From Maricaulaceae bacterium EIL42A08 (GTDB lineage: Bacteria; Pseudomonadota; Alphaproteobacteria; Caulobacterales; Maricaulaceae): DNA of 64,000 nucleotides. The notes under the pieces were generated by a model that was given only the letters and a program-made list of their open reading frames with translations, did not search any database and was not told the origin of the DNA. The position numbers and the translations under genes are program-made. Where the stretch lies: assembly GCA_024178355.1 (NCBI GenBank), contig JAMZNZ010000002.1, forward strand, positions 167,501-231,500, written 5' to 3'. This document shows positions 54,940-63,809 of the stretch, piece by piece. Every line of letters begins with the position of its first letter. Position 1 is the stretch's first letter.

Positions 54940-56004
54940 CTATAGCGGTCGCACATCATAGGCGCGCGGTTCAAGGCCATCGCCTGGTTCAAGCGTGAAC
55001 CGATCACCCAGGCGCGACTTCATGGCCTTGCGCCAGCCAATGGTGTCTGCGTCCAGCCAGGCGTGGACCTCAGCGCCACAGCGCAGCGCCAGACGCGCCG
55101 TACGATTGGCGCGGCCTTCGCGCTCCAGATGACGCAGCGCTGCCAGAGCCCGGGTCTCAACGGTCTCAACGCCAAAGCGCTCCCAGCACAGCTCATGCAG
55201 AGCACGGCTCAGGCGCTGGCGGGCCAGCTCCACAATGGCAAAGCGTGATGGCGGTGCGATATCAATCTTTGCCGGGTCACGTTTGAAGGCACCGCGTACA
55301 GCCTGATCGAGGGCGTTCTGATCAGCCTTCTTCTTCAGTGGAAGGAAATCAATTGCGATCACACCGCCAATACCGCGCAGGCGGATTTGGCGACCGGCCT
55401 CGCGCGCGGCGGCCTTGTTCAGGTCCAGAGCCAGCTTGGGGCCGTGACCCTGGTTTTGGCGCCCGGCCGCATCGACATCGATGGCGGTCAGGGCTGTCAC
55501 CGGCTCAATGATCAGCTTGCCGCCGCCTGAGATGGGCACAACCGGTTCAAGCGCCGCGTCGAACTCGCCATCAAGATCAAAATCCGCCTCGTTGGGTGAC
55601 TTGATCGGTGCGTCGAACATCATGGACAGGCGCTCGGCGATGGGCGGTGCAGGCACGACGATTTCCGGCGCATCGCCATCGTCGACCTCAAACAGGGCCA
55701 GCGTCGGCCCCTTGTCCTGGAATTGCTCGCGGGCAATCTGGACGCCAATCGCTCCGCCCTGGTGCAAGCCTTCAGGAAGCCCCGCCTTGCCGAAGGGCAG
55801 GAAGCCGTCCGGGCCGCGGCCAATATCGCAGAAGGCCCCATTCAGCCCCTTGTCGATGGTTTTGATCCGGGCGCGATAGACTTCGCCGCGGATGGCGCGG
55901 CGGTCTTTCTCGCTCCAGCGTTCCAGATGCAGTTCCAGCGCGCGGTCGCCATCGACAACCGCAGCGCGGGTTTCGCCCACATAATGCTCAGCAACAATTC
56001 TCAA
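54940..56004 (-). CDS. Ribonuclease E/G family protein (short RNase G-like)
   Basis: A 354-residue endoribonuclease family member that is shorter than RNase G (~490 residues). It has an S1-like start (VVDGDRALELHLER, GEVYRARIKTIDKGLNGAFC) and the catalytic region with ALTAIDVDAAGRQNQG and LRGIGGVIAIDFLPL, matching the RNase E DNase I-like domain with its metal-binding aspartates. The zinc-link CPxCxGxG is absent. A TTG start at 56004 overlaps the Maf stop (TTGA). Similar short 'ribonuclease E/G' genes sit between maf and yacG across alphaproteobacteria. Confidence 0.9.
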   Translation of the reverse strand: MRIVAEHYVGETRAAVVDGDRALELHLERWSEKDRRAIRGEVYRARIKTIDKGLNGAFCDIGRGPDGFLPFGKAGLPEGLHQGGAIGVQIAREQFQDKGPTLALFEVDDGDAPEIVVPAPPIAERLSMMFDAPIKSPNEADFDLDGEFDAALEPVVPISGGGKLIIEPVTALTAIDVDAAGRQNQGHGPKLALDLNKAAAREAGRQIRLRGIGGVIAIDFLPLKKKADQNALDQAVRGAFKRDPAKIDIAPPSRFAIVELARQRLSRALHELCWERFGVETVETRALAALRHLEREGRANRTARLALRCGAEVHAWLDADTIGWRKAMKSRLGDRFTLEPGDGLEPRAYDVRPL

Positions 56005-56585
56005 ACCGGATACCCCAGTCCCATCAGCATCTGCCGGGTTTCATAAACAGGAAGGCCCACCACCGCGGTGTAGGAACCAATCATTTTGATCACATAGGCC
56101 GCCGCACGCCCCTGAACGCCATAGCCGCCAGCCTTGCCCTGCCACTCACCGCTGTTGAGATAGCTGGCAATCTCCTGGTCGCTCAGCCGCTTGAAGGCGA
56201 TCCGGGTTTCAACGACCCGGCTGGACTCCCGCCCGTCAGGCGCGCGCACAGCCACGCCGGTGTAGACCCGGTGATTGCGACCGCTTAAAAGGCGCAGGCA
56301 GCCTTCGGCATCCTCGCGTGTTTCGGTCTTGGGAAGGCTGCGCCGTCCCACCGCAACAACAGTATCGCTGGCCAGCACGAAGGCACCGGCGTGATCAGCC
56401 GCAGCCAGCTTGTCTTCAGCCAGCCGCAAGGCCAGCGCCCGCGGCAGCTCGCCGGGGCGTTCGGTCTCGTCGATGTCGGTGGGGGCGATTTCGTCTGGTT
56501 CCAGACCGATCTGGCGTAAAAGATCGCGGCGGCGCGGTGAGGCGCTCGCAAGAACCAGTGGCGCACGGCCGGACGGGCCGGTCAC
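56001..56585 (-). CDS. maf: Maf-family nucleotide pyrophosphatase
   Basis: A 194-residue Maf/YceF-like protein that hydrolyses non-canonical nucleoside triphosphates. LVLASASPRRRDLLRQIG at the N-terminus and VLASDTVVAVGRRSLPK, SGRNHRVYTGVAV and GKAGGYGVQGRAA are the family motifs. It starts with GTG at 56585, four bases after the infA stop. Its stop overlaps the RNase E/G TTG start, so infA–maf–rng–yacG forms one operon. Confidence 0.93.
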   Translation of the reverse strand: MTGPSGRAPLVLASASPRRRDLLRQIGLEPDEIAPTDIDETERPGELPRALALRLAEDKLAAADHAGAFVLASDTVVAVGRRSLPKTETREDAEGCLRLLSGRNHRVYTGVAVRAPDGRESSRVVETRIAFKRLSDQEIASYLNSGEWQGKAGGYGVQGRAAAYVIKMIGSYTAVVGLPVYETRQMLMGLGYPV

Positions 56586-56589
56586 CAGC

Positions 56590-56808
56590 TTACTTGAAGC
56601 GATAGGTGATGCGCCCCTTGGTCAGGTCATAGGGCGTCATCTCGACCAAGACCTTGTCACCAGCTAGCACGCGGATGCGGTTCTTGCGCATCTTGCCAGC
56701 GGTGTGGGCAATGATCTCGTGTTCGTTTTCAAGTTTGACCTTGAAGGTCGCGTTGGGCAGCAGTTCCACGACTTCGCCGGGAAACTCCAGCAGTTCTTCT
56801 TTAGCCAT
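56590..56808 (-). CDS. infA: Translation initiation factor IF-1
   Basis: A 72-residue OB-fold protein beginning [20 protein letters not shown] and ending GRITYRFK, typical of IF-1, which occupies the ribosomal A site during initiation. GAGGAG sits before ATG 56808, and the longer frame to 56859 is excluded. It is the first gene of the infA–maf–rng–yacG operon, following a 91-base gap after the phosphatase gene. Confidence 0.98.
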   Translation of the reverse strand: MAKEELLEFPGEVVELLPNATFKVKLENEHEIIAHTAGKMRKNRIRVLAGDKVLVEMTPYDLTKGRITYRFK

Positions 56809-56899
56809 ACGGCTCCTCATTCCTTGTTCAGCGCAAATGTGCACCGGTTTGCGCTTCAAGCCGCGCTATATAGGCCCTGTCGGGCCCCTTCGTCGAGCG

Positions 56900-57346
56900 T
56901 CAGCGTGCAACGTCTGCGATTTTATCACTGTTGAGCGAAGCAATCAGCGTCTCGACTTGCGCATCAATGGCGTCGCGAACTGCGGAGTATGCATTCAAAC
57001 GCACATCGCGCGGGCCTGATTCCATAGAGGGGTCCGGGATATTCCAGACCTCCATCGGCGCGCTCCAGCCCGCAGCCAGCGCGGTAGCCGTCTCGGCAAT
57101 GTCTTCGGTCAGGCAAACCAGACGCTTGGGGTGATCGGACACGCTTTCCAGCCCCTGGCATTCAAAATCGGTCAGGTCGAGGCCGATATCCTTCATCACC
57201 GTCAGCATGTGACCGTCGGGAAAGCCTGCTGGCGCGACACCACAACTTATGGCACCGCCACCGGCTTTTTGATTGTACAGCGCTTCGGCCATGGGCGAGC
57301 GCACCGCATTGCGGCCACACACGAACAGGACTTCGGGCTGGCTCAC
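56900..57346 (-). CDS. Low-molecular-weight phosphatase family protein
   Basis: A 148-residue arsenate reductase/LMW protein tyrosine phosphatase-fold enzyme. The P loop VLFVCGRNAVRSPMAEAL has the CX5R signature (Cys10, Arg16) and the general acid loop is EVWNIPDPSME. It is translationally coupled to UPF0262 (ATGA overlap at 57343). In alphaproteobacteria this gene sits in the murA–infA block. The substrate (phosphotyrosine or arsenate) is undetermined. Confidence 0.88.
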   Translation of the reverse strand: MSQPEVLFVCGRNAVRSPMAEALYNQKAGGGAISCGVAPAGFPDGHMLTVMKDIGLDLTDFECQGLESVSDHPKRLVCLTEDIAETATALAAGWSAPMEVWNIPDPSMESGPRDVRLNAYSAVRDAIDAQVETLIASLNSDKIADVAR

Positions 57347-57816
57347 ATCATCCTCCGGTGCAAAGCGCAGATCAGCGTGAACAAGCGCCGCGCCGTGGCA
57401 AAGTCCACGTCGATCTTGCCAGCGAGGCGCTCACGTAAAATGGTCGAGCCTTCGTTGTGGACCCCGCGCCGCCCCATATCGATCGCTTCGATCTGGGTCA
57501 GGGTCGCATCGCGCACAGCTTCGTAATAGCTGTCGCACATCATCAGATAATCCTTCAGGATCCGGCGAAGCGGACCGAGAGAAAAGACGAAAATGTGCAC
57601 CGGTTCGCCGTCCTGGCGTTTGACATCAAACACCAGGCGCTGGTCCTCGATGGACAGGTGAAGCGCATAAGGGCCATTTTCAGAATCGAGAGGCCGAAAC
57701 TCGTTCGATTCCAGCAGATCGGCGATAGCGACGCGGCGCTCATGCTCCACATTGGGGTCAGCCTTGCCGATGGACAGCTGATCCAGCTCTACCGCGATGA
57801 GGCGATGATCGCTCAC
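57343..57816 (-). CDS. UPF0262 family protein
   Basis: A 157-residue conserved cytosolic protein. The segments HERRVAIADLLESNEFRPLD, DQRLVFDVKRQDGEPVHIF, SLGPLRRILKDYLMMCDSYY, and AIDMGRRGVHNEGSTILRER are the UPF0262 hallmarks. The function is unknown. It overlaps DUF2948 upstream and the phosphatase downstream by 4 bases each, so all three are translationally coupled. Confidence 0.93.
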   Translation of the reverse strand: MSDHRLIAVELDQLSIGKADPNVEHERRVAIADLLESNEFRPLDSENGPYALHLSIEDQRLVFDVKRQDGEPVHIFVFSLGPLRRILKDYLMMCDSYYEAVRDATLTQIEAIDMGRRGVHNEGSTILRERLAGKIDVDFATARRLFTLICALHRRMM

Positions 57817-58259
57817 GAGGCGTCCTCCTCGTCAGGATGCGCGGGGCGCCCTGCGGCGCGCCACGGATCGGTAAGGTCAGCCATCAGAAGATCGACGCAC
57901 TCCACGGTTAGACGCAAGGCCCCTCCGCCAGAAAACGTGAAGACCAGATCACCGCCGGGTGCCTCATCAGGTTCAAACGTAATGGATAGCAGACTGACGA
58001 CCGCATCAATCGAGCCTTGCTTGAGGCGGTGTCCCTTGGCCGAAAGTACACTGCTGACCTGAAGTGCCGTGCGCACCCGTTGACCGCGTCCACTGTCGCC
58101 AGCTTCCCAGCGAAAGCGATTGAGCGCGAGCGTGAAACGCCGGGCCCTGGGCTCATAGGAAAAGTCGCCCATCTGGGCGACGCTGTCCTGCAACGCGGCG
58201 GAAAGCGGCGCCAGATCGTCGGCGTCTTCTGCCATCAGCTTGAGCGGCTTGGTGGTCAT
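57813..58259 (-). CDS. DUF2948 family protein
   Basis: A 148-residue protein of the DUF2948 family: LKLMAEDADDLAPLSAALQD, QMGDFSYEPRARRFTLALNR then FRWE, and GALRLTVECVDLLMADLTDP followed by W. The function is unknown. It lies between murA and UPF0262, an order conserved in alphaproteobacteria, and overlaps UPF0262 by 4 bases. Confidence 0.92.
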   Translation of the reverse strand: MTTKPLKLMAEDADDLAPLSAALQDSVAQMGDFSYEPRARRFTLALNRFRWEAGDSGRGQRVRTALQVSSVLSAKGHRLKQGSIDAVVSLLSITFEPDEAPGGDLVFTFSGGGALRLTVECVDLLMADLTDPWRAAGRPAHPDEEDAS

Positions 58260-58295
58260 GGGGCGTACTGTCTCTGGCGTTGCTTGGTGTCAGTG

Positions 58296-59558
58296 TTACT
58301 CAGATTCACGAATAATGTCCGCCCCGCAAGCAGACAGCTTGGCTTCAAGCCGCTCAAAGCCGCGATCAAGGTGGTAGATCCGGTTCACGATTGTGTCGCC
58401 TTCTGCCGCCAGACCGGCAATCACCAGGCTGACCGAGGCGCGCAGATCGGTCGCCATCACCGGCGCGCCTTTCAGCTTTGAGGGGCCGCGCACCACAGCC
58501 TCATTGCCGCGCACCTGAATATCAGCGCCCAGACGGCTGAGTTCCGGCACGTGCATGAAGCGGTTTTCAAAGATGGTCTCACGAATGATCGAAGCGCCAT
58601 CGGCCAGTGTCATGAGCGCCATAAACTGCGCCTGGGTGTCGGTGGGGAAGCCCGGGAAGGGCTCGGTCTGGATATCCACCGGCTTGATTGGACCGGAGCG
58701 CTTGATGCGCACGCCGCCTGATTCTGCCTCAACCTCCACACCGGCCAGGCGCATGGCGCGCCACAGCGCCTGGTTATGGTCTTCGATTGCGTCTTTCAGG
58801 AGCACATTGCCGCCAGCAGCGGCAGCTGCGATGGCATAGGTTCCAGTCTCAATCCGGTCAGGAACGACGGCCCAGTCTGTGCCATTCAGGCGATCCACGC
58901 CCTGAATGCGGATGACCGCCTCGCCCGCGCCTTCAATCTTGGCACCCATGGCATTAAGACAGCCAGCAAGGTCAGCGATTTCCGGCTCTCGCGCGCAGTT
59001 TTCAAGCACCGTCTCGCCCTTGGCCAGGACGGCCGCCAGCATGGCGTGCTCTGTGGCCCCTACTGAGACAAAAGGAAATACGACGCGCCCGCCCTGCAGC
59101 CCGCCTTTCGGGGCGGTGGCGTGTACATAGCCTTCTTCAAGTTCGATCTCAGCACCGAGCGCTTCCAGGGCTTCAAGGTGCAAATTGACCGGGCGAGCGC
59201 CAATCGCGCACCCGCCGGGCAGGGACACTTTCGCCTTGCCTTCGCGCGCAATCAGCGGGCCCAGCACGTTGAAGCTGGCGCGCATCTTCCGCACCAGATC
59301 ATAGGGCGCGAAGGGATCGCTGATGTTAGCCGCATGCATGCGCAGGCGTGAGCCCGCCTGTTCTTCGACCTCCACACCCAGATGGGCCAACAACTGCCCC
59401 AGAAAGCGCGAATCGGCCAGACGCGGCGAGCGCGAAAGAGACAGCTCTCCATCGGTGAGAAGGCAGGCCGCCATCAGTTTCAGCGCAGAGTTTTTCGCGC
59501 CGGAAATCTCGATCGTGCCGTTGAGCGACTGGCCGCCGCGGATTCGAATGCGATCCAT
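58296..59558 (-). CDS. murA: UDP-N-acetylglucosamine 1-carboxyvinyltransferase MurA
   Basis: A 420-residue enzyme catalysing the first committed step of peptidoglycan synthesis (enolpyruvyl transfer from PEP to UDP-GlcNAc). The N-terminus [20 protein letters not shown] is standard, the catalytic loop carries Cys in [16 protein letters not shown] near residue 118, and [11 protein letters not shown] and [11 protein letters not shown] complete the family signature. Length matches E. coli MurA (419). It is the first gene of the conserved block that continues to yacG. Fosfomycin sensitivity would be expected because the Cys is present. Confidence 0.98.
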   Translation of the reverse strand: MDRIRIRGGQSLNGTIEISGAKNSALKLMAACLLTDGELSLSRSPRLADSRFLGQLLAHLGVEVEEQAGSRLRMHAANISDPFAPYDLVRKMRASFNVLGPLIAREGKAKVSLPGGCAIGARPVNLHLEALEALGAEIELEEGYVHATAPKGGLQGGRVVFPFVSVGATEHAMLAAVLAKGETVLENCAREPEIADLAGCLNAMGAKIEGAGEAVIRIQGVDRLNGTDWAVVPDRIETGTYAIAAAAAGGNVLLKDAIEDHNQALWRAMRLAGVEVEAESGGVRIKRSGPIKPVDIQTEPFPGFPTDTQAQFMALMTLADGASIIRETIFENRFMHVPELSRLGADIQVRGNEAVVRGPSKLKGAPVMATDLRASVSLVIAGLAAEGDTIVNRIYHLDRGFERLEAKLSACGADIIRESE

Positions 59559-59617
59559 TTATTCCCTGTCCTTCCTCACGTCCGCTCGTTCATCGCTGCG
59601 CGCTGGCAAGCCACGCT

Positions 59618-59655
59618 CCCTGCGGGCGGCTGCTCGCCTTGTGGGCCCAAGGGCC
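59618..59655 (+). repeat. Dispersed repeat, family 3 (copy d, diverged)
   Basis: CCTGCGGGCGGCTGCTCGCC then TTGTGGGCCCAAGGGCCCA resembles the other family 3 copies in its first half and has replaced the second half by a GGGCCCAAGGGCCC palindrome. Confidence 0.5.
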
Positions 59656-59761
59656 CAGCTTGTTCTAGTCAGTTACCCGGTACCCGTATGGCTTTGCTGC
59701 GCAGCACCATGCCCCAAGCTTTTGCTGGGTGCACGCGGCGATTTCAGGGCAATTGTTTGAT

Positions 59762-59899
59762 TTATTCAGAGGGTTTGGGCGGGGCCTTGCGACGGCGCAG
59801 ATTGGCACGCAAGGCGTCGGCCAGGCGCTTTTCCTTCTCTGTGGGCTCAGCTTTGCCCGGCTTGGAGCCCTTCGAGGACGTATCATTTGTCTTGCTCAT
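59762..59899 (-). CDS. Small conserved basic protein upstream of murA
   Basis: A 45-residue protein starting MSKTNDTSSKGSKPGKAEPT with a C-terminal LADALRANLRRRKAPPKPSE. The 'LRANLRRRKA' pattern is familiar from small alphaproteobacterial proteins encoded just ahead of murA, supporting a real gene. CAGGG precedes the ATG. The length is too small for fold prediction; a basic C-terminal helix is likely. It is transcribed in the same direction as murA, 203 bases upstream, so may share a promoter region. Confidence 0.7.
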   Translation of the reverse strand: MSKTNDTSSKGSKPGKAEPTEKEKRLADALRANLRRRKAPPKPSE

Positions 59900-60015
59900 G
59901 GGCCCTGAGATGTAACGACCTGCAAAATTGGTCAAGTCCGGTCTTGGCGCACGGGCTGCGATGCGCTATCACCCGCGCTCTCAAGACGGCGGGCTCTTCA
60001 GCCCACACCGCTTGC

Positions 60016-60090
60016 GCCGCTATAGCTCAGGGGTAGAGCGTTCCCTTGGTAAGGGAGAGGTCGAGTGTTCAATTCACTCTAGCGGCACCA
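60016..60090 (+). tRNA. tRNA-Thr (GGT)
   Basis: A 75-base tRNA with encoded CCA. The acceptor stem GCCGCTA/TAGCGGC pairs fully, and the anticodon loop TTGGTAA gives GGT for threonine. D and T arms fold normally. Confidence 0.96.
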
Positions 60091-60154
60091 TTTTTCTTTG
60101 TTCTCCTTCGCGTCTGCTCAGTCGATCCTCGCTGCGCTGGGGCAAGTCCGGCTC

Positions 60155-60195
60155 GCTGTGGGCGGCTGTTCGCCTTGCGAGCGCGTTGCGCTCGG
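60155..60195 (+). repeat. Dispersed repeat, family 3 (copy b)
   Basis: Begins GCTGTGGGCGGCTGTTCGCC and continues TTGCGAGCGCGTTGCGCTC. It lies just after tRNA-Thr and is a direct partner of the copy at 60326. Confidence 0.7.
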
Positions 60196-60325
60196 TTTTT
60201 CCTGTCCTCCGACCCATCCGGGTCGTCGGGCGCGATGTTGGCCCCCTCAGACTTCATCGACTGCTCGAGAGCATCGCTAGGCTTATGCCTCGTTGAGCCA
60301 GGGTATTCTTGCGCTGATCAGGCTC

Positions 60326-60372
60326 GGGGTGCGGGCGGTTGTTCGCCTTGCGAGCGCGTTGCGCTTGGGGCG
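60326..60372 (+). repeat. Dispersed repeat, family 3 (copy c)
   Basis: Begins GGGGTGCGGGCGGTTGTTCG and continues CCTTGCGAGCGCGTTGCGC. It is close to the copy at 38532 on the opposite strand. Confidence 0.7.
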
Positions 60373-60486
60373 CTCTCTTTTTGACCAACGACACCTGTCA
60401 TAGCGGACGCGGAGCGATCCAGGGACCTACCGAGTTACGTTCAAGGCCGCATCAGGTTCCAAGGCAGAGGTGAAGCTCCAAAAGTC

Positions 60487-61581
60487 TCAGCAGTCGGCGT
60501 TCACGCGCTCATAGGTCTCCGGCAGGCAGGAACCGGTGATGCATTGAGCCAGGTCGTTGGCAAAGCTGTGTGTTTCATGATCCCAGCTCATGAACCAGCC
60601 GCCATCATCCCACACCGCCGTTGGCATGGCCGGTGTGCGCTGTGAGGCGTAGTCGGCATCAAAGCCTTCATAGAGGGCGCGCACATTGTTGCAGTTGAAA
60701 CTGTTGCGCTGTTTGCCCCAGCCATTGCCCCACTCACCGATGAAAACCGGCATGCCCTGACCGGTGGTCCTGGCCCAGGCCTCCATGGTTTCGATGGGGT
60801 CGACAATGTCGGCTTCGGTCCACAGATAGGTCTTGTCGCCATCCTCACCGTTGAAATCCCAGGGATTGTAGTGGTGGAACGTCGCCATCAGGAACTCATC
60901 CTCGCCGCCGCCAACCTGTGACAGGTCTGGCCAGGTCACCGCCATCTCCTGGGCTCCCATCCATTGATTGCCGCCGATAACGATGATGCGCTCAGCATTG
61001 ATTGCCCGGATTTCCTGGTAGGCCAGCTCAGACATGTGCCGGACGCGTTCAGGGGCCATGGGCTCACCTTCGATATGGGGCTCATTGAGCAGCTCGAAGA
61101 TCAGCCGGTGGTCGCGGTCCTGAAGCTCTGTCGCGATGTCGCGCCAAAGGCGCTGGAACACCTGATAACGATACTCTGCCTTTAACCGGTCTTCATGGTG
61201 CATGTTCACCACCACAAACAGATCAGGCTTGGATAGCGCATAGTCGATCACCGCCAACAGCTCGCGAAAGCGTGGAGCCTCGGTGTCCAGGTTTCCCACA
61301 TCGAAATCGGCTACCAGCGTGTAGCCGTCAATCTCCTCCGTCCAGGTGACCGGTATGCGAAGATTGCGGAAACCAAGCGCGTAATAGGCGTCGATCTTCG
61401 CCCTCGCATTGGCAAGTGACGGCTCGTGCTGGTCGTTGTCGAACATCTGGCCGAGATTGAAGCCGCGCCCCATCCGGTCGGCGGCCTCGCGCGCAGTGAG
61501 GGGGCTATCCTGTGTTAGAGCCAGACGCTCGGTGCCCACCACCAGAACGAAGGCAGCCAAACATAGAGCGACAAGTTTCAA
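60487..61581 (-). CDS. Glycoside hydrolase family 5 (cellulase-like) secreted enzyme
   Basis: A 364-residue exported glycosidase with an N-terminal hydrophobic signal (LVALCLAAFVLVVGTERLAL). GH5 hallmarks: RGFNLGQMFDN at the barrel start, NLRIPVTW, HHED region, FELLNEPHIEG with the acid/base Glu near residue 168, and MPVFIGEWGNGW with the nucleophile Glu. Likely substrates are beta-1,4-glucans or mannans; the sequence does not say which. Three cysteines near the end (NCNNV, QCITGSC) may form disulfides. It is a single gene between two repeat-bearing spacers. Confidence 0.92.
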   Translation of the reverse strand: MKLVALCLAAFVLVVGTERLALTQDSPLTAREAADRMGRGFNLGQMFDNDQHEPSLANARAKIDAYYALGFRNLRIPVTWTEEIDGYTLVADFDVGNLDTEAPRFRELLAVIDYALSKPDLFVVVNMHHEDRLKAEYRYQVFQRLWRDIATELQDRDHRLIFELLNEPHIEGEPMAPERVRHMSELAYQEIRAINAERIIVIGGNQWMGAQEMAVTWPDLSQVGGGEDEFLMATFHHYNPWDFNGEDGDKTYLWTEADIVDPIETMEAWARTTGQGMPVFIGEWGNGWGKQRNSFNCNNVRALYEGFDADYASQRTPAMPTAVWDDGGWFMSWDHETHSFANDLAQCITGSCLPETYERVNADC

Positions 61582-61719
61582 GGCGAGCTCCCAGCGTGTT
61601 CCAAGCCTCAGCCTATCAGCTTGGTGCGCTGCGTCACGCCATTGATAGTCTGTGACGGTGTAGGTCCGGGATGAAAGATAAAAGCCGGGTCAGCGATGGT
61701 TCCCGACGCTGTCAGGCGT

Positions 61720-61743
61720 CGCAAGGCGAACAGCCGCCCGCAG
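61720..61743 (-). repeat. Dispersed repeat, family 3 (copy e, partial)
   Basis: On the minus strand CTGCGGGCGGCTGTTCGCCT then TGCG matches the first half of family 3. It lies 47 bases beyond the stop of the SulP gene's neighbour spacer. Confidence 0.5.
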
Positions 61744-61789
61744 CGTCAGCAAGGACCCGACACCCCGGACGGGGTGGAGGACAGGGAAA

Positions 61790-63430
61790 TCAGTGCCCTG
61801 CGCCGAAGATGCCGGTGCGTACCGTGTAGTCCACGGCGACCTGATATTTTGGGTCGTCGTCAGAATCTACCATCAGCTGGCCGGCCTTGGTCAGAAGCTG
61901 GTGGCAGTCGCGCGACAGGTGACGCAGCTGCAGCGTCTTGCCGAGCGCTTCATAGCGAGCCGCCAGGTCTTCGATCGCCTGCAGGGCTGACTGATCGACC
62001 ACGCGCGAATCTTTAAAATCGATCACCACGGTGTCCGGGTCTTCTTCCGGGGTAAACAGTTCGGCGAAATTGTCGGTGGAGCCAAAGAAGAGCGGCCCTT
62101 CGATGGCGTAGGTCTTGGCACCCGGCACCGTTTTGCTGTCGCGGCTGGTGACGTGGATTTTCTTGGCGTTCTGCCAGGCGTAATCCAGGGCTGAAACGAT
62201 GACGCCGACGACCACGGCTGTGGCGAGATCAAACTGCACAGTCACGGCCGTGACCAGCACGATCACGAAGGCGTCGGTCAGCGGGATCTTGCGCATGATG
62301 ACAAGGCTGCGCCAGGCGAACGTGCCGATCACCACCATGAACATCACCCCGGTCAGGGCGGCCAGCGGGATGGCTTCAATCAACGGTGCGCCGACCAGAA
62401 TGAAGCCCAGCAGGAAGAGCGCCGCGACGGTTGCCGAGATGCGCGTGCGGCCGCCGGATTTCACGTTGATCATGGACTGGCCGATCATGGCGCAGCCGCC
62501 CATCCCGCCAAAGAATCCGGTCACCAGATTGGCACCGCCCTGGGCCAGGCATTCCTGAGAGGCACCGCCGCGCTTGCCGGTCATCTCGCCCACCAGATTG
62601 AGTGTCAGCAGGCTTTCAATCAGGCCAATGGAGGCCAGGATCAGCGCATAGGGGAAGATGATGGTCAGCGTCTCAAAGGTGAGGGGGACCTGCGGGATAT
62701 GGAACTGGGGCAGGGAGCCGGACACGCTCGCCAGATCGCCCACGCGCGGTGCATCAAGGCCAAGGCCAATCACGATGGCCGCCACAATCCCGATGCCCAC
62801 CAGCGGTGCCGGGATCTGCTTGGTGATCTTGGGCGTGACCCAGATGATCAGCATGGTCAGCGCCGTAAGGCCCAGCATCAGCATCAACGGCATACCCGAC
62901 AGCCATTCGCCGCCCTCCATGCCGTGGGCCCCGACCTGGCTGGTGCCGGGGACTTTGAATTGTTCCAGCTGCGCAAAACCAATCACGATGGCCAGACCAT
63001 TGACAAAGCCCAGCATCACCGGTGTGGGCACCAGACGTATGAATTTGCCCAGCTTGAAGATACCCGCACCCAGCTGCAGCACGCCCATCAGCACTACAGT
63101 GGCAAACAGATATTCAATACCATGTTGCGCGACCAGGCTGACCATGACGACGGCCAGCGCGCCCGTTGCGCCGGAAATCATTCCCGGACGCCCGCCAAAG
63201 ACGGCCGTGATCAACCCAACCAGAAAGGCCGCGTGAAGGCCCACCATGGGCGGCACACCGGCCACAAAGGCGAAGGCCACAGCTTCAGGAACCAGCGCCA
63301 GCGCCACCGTCAGGCCCGCCATCAGCTCAATGCCGATCCGTGACGGGCTAAAGTCCGCCATGGTGTCGCCACCGGTTATGTCAGACAACGTGATCTTCTC
63401 ACGCAACTTGGCGAGTTGGCGCTTGGGCAT
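61790..63430 (-). CDS. SulP family anion transporter with STAS domain
   Basis: A 546-residue transporter. The N-terminal 14-helix SulP domain includes [20 protein letters not shown], then [15 protein letters not shown] and [17 protein letters not shown]. The C-terminal cytosolic STAS domain begins near residue 440 ([20 protein letters not shown]) and has the conserved [20 protein letters not shown]. Members transport sulfate, bicarbonate or other anions; no carbonic anhydrase or sulfate-assimilation gene is adjacent to decide. It is a single gene. Confidence 0.93.
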   Translation of the reverse strand: MPKRQLAKLREKITLSDITGGDTMADFSPSRIGIELMAGLTVALALVPEAVAFAFVAGVPPMVGLHAAFLVGLITAVFGGRPGMISGATGALAVVMVSLVAQHGIEYLFATVVLMGVLQLGAGIFKLGKFIRLVPTPVMLGFVNGLAIVIGFAQLEQFKVPGTSQVGAHGMEGGEWLSGMPLMLMLGLTALTMLIIWVTPKITKQIPAPLVGIGIVAAIVIGLGLDAPRVGDLASVSGSLPQFHIPQVPLTFETLTIIFPYALILASIGLIESLLTLNLVGEMTGKRGGASQECLAQGGANLVTGFFGGMGGCAMIGQSMINVKSGGRTRISATVAALFLLGFILVGAPLIEAIPLAALTGVMFMVVIGTFAWRSLVIMRKIPLTDAFVIVLVTAVTVQFDLATAVVVGVIVSALDYAWQNAKKIHVTSRDSKTVPGAKTYAIEGPLFFGSTDNFAELFTPEEDPDTVVIDFKDSRVVDQSALQAIEDLAARYEALGKTLQLRHLSRDCHQLLTKAGQLMVDSDDDPKYQVAVDYTVRTGIFGAGH

Positions 63431-63809
63431 TGGAACAAATCTCAGGTCGCTAAAAAGAATGCGCCGCTCTTAAAGGGGTTTCTGCTGCGGTGCAATAAAT
63501 GAGGTGGTGCGTCCCTTGAAGATCGTCTCCGCGATCTCCTCCGCAGGGTGAGTGAGGATTGCTCATCTTGATCCGTCATCGGCGAACTCGATTCAGGACC
63601 CAGCGGCTCTGCATGCGCGACTGTGTCCTGACTTTCGTCAGGATGACGCCGCAGAGGTAACGGATGAAATCTACAGGCATTTACACCTGTCCCGTTCGAC
63701 CAGCGGGAGAGCCGGGATCCACGGTCAGCTCAGAACCTTTGAACAAATAGCGGGGCGAGTGGGTCACGGCTCGGCGGCTTTGCCTTGGCCGGGATAGGGA
63801 GATTATGGC
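63431..63809. other. 379-base intergenic region
   Basis: It contains the SulP promoter region, a CCGCGATCTCCTCCGCAGGG segment near 63530 and a diverged family 1 repeat (63575–63653). No gene is supported. Confidence 0.5.
63575..63653. repeat. Dispersed hairpin repeat, family 1, copy 3 (diverged)
   Basis: Left arm GTCATCGGCGAACTCGATTC then AGGACCCAG and right arm CTGACTTTCGTCAGGATGAC. It retains the outline of the copies at 17894 and 29369 but with many changes. Confidence 0.6.

Larger units (their letters stand above)
60091..60486. other. 396-base non-coding region with dispersed repeats
   Basis: No gene supported. Two family 3 copies (60155–60195 and 60326–60372) and a degraded family 2 hairpin (about 60402–60431) occupy much of it. 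The repeats are direct copies, suggesting local duplication. Confidence 0.6.
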
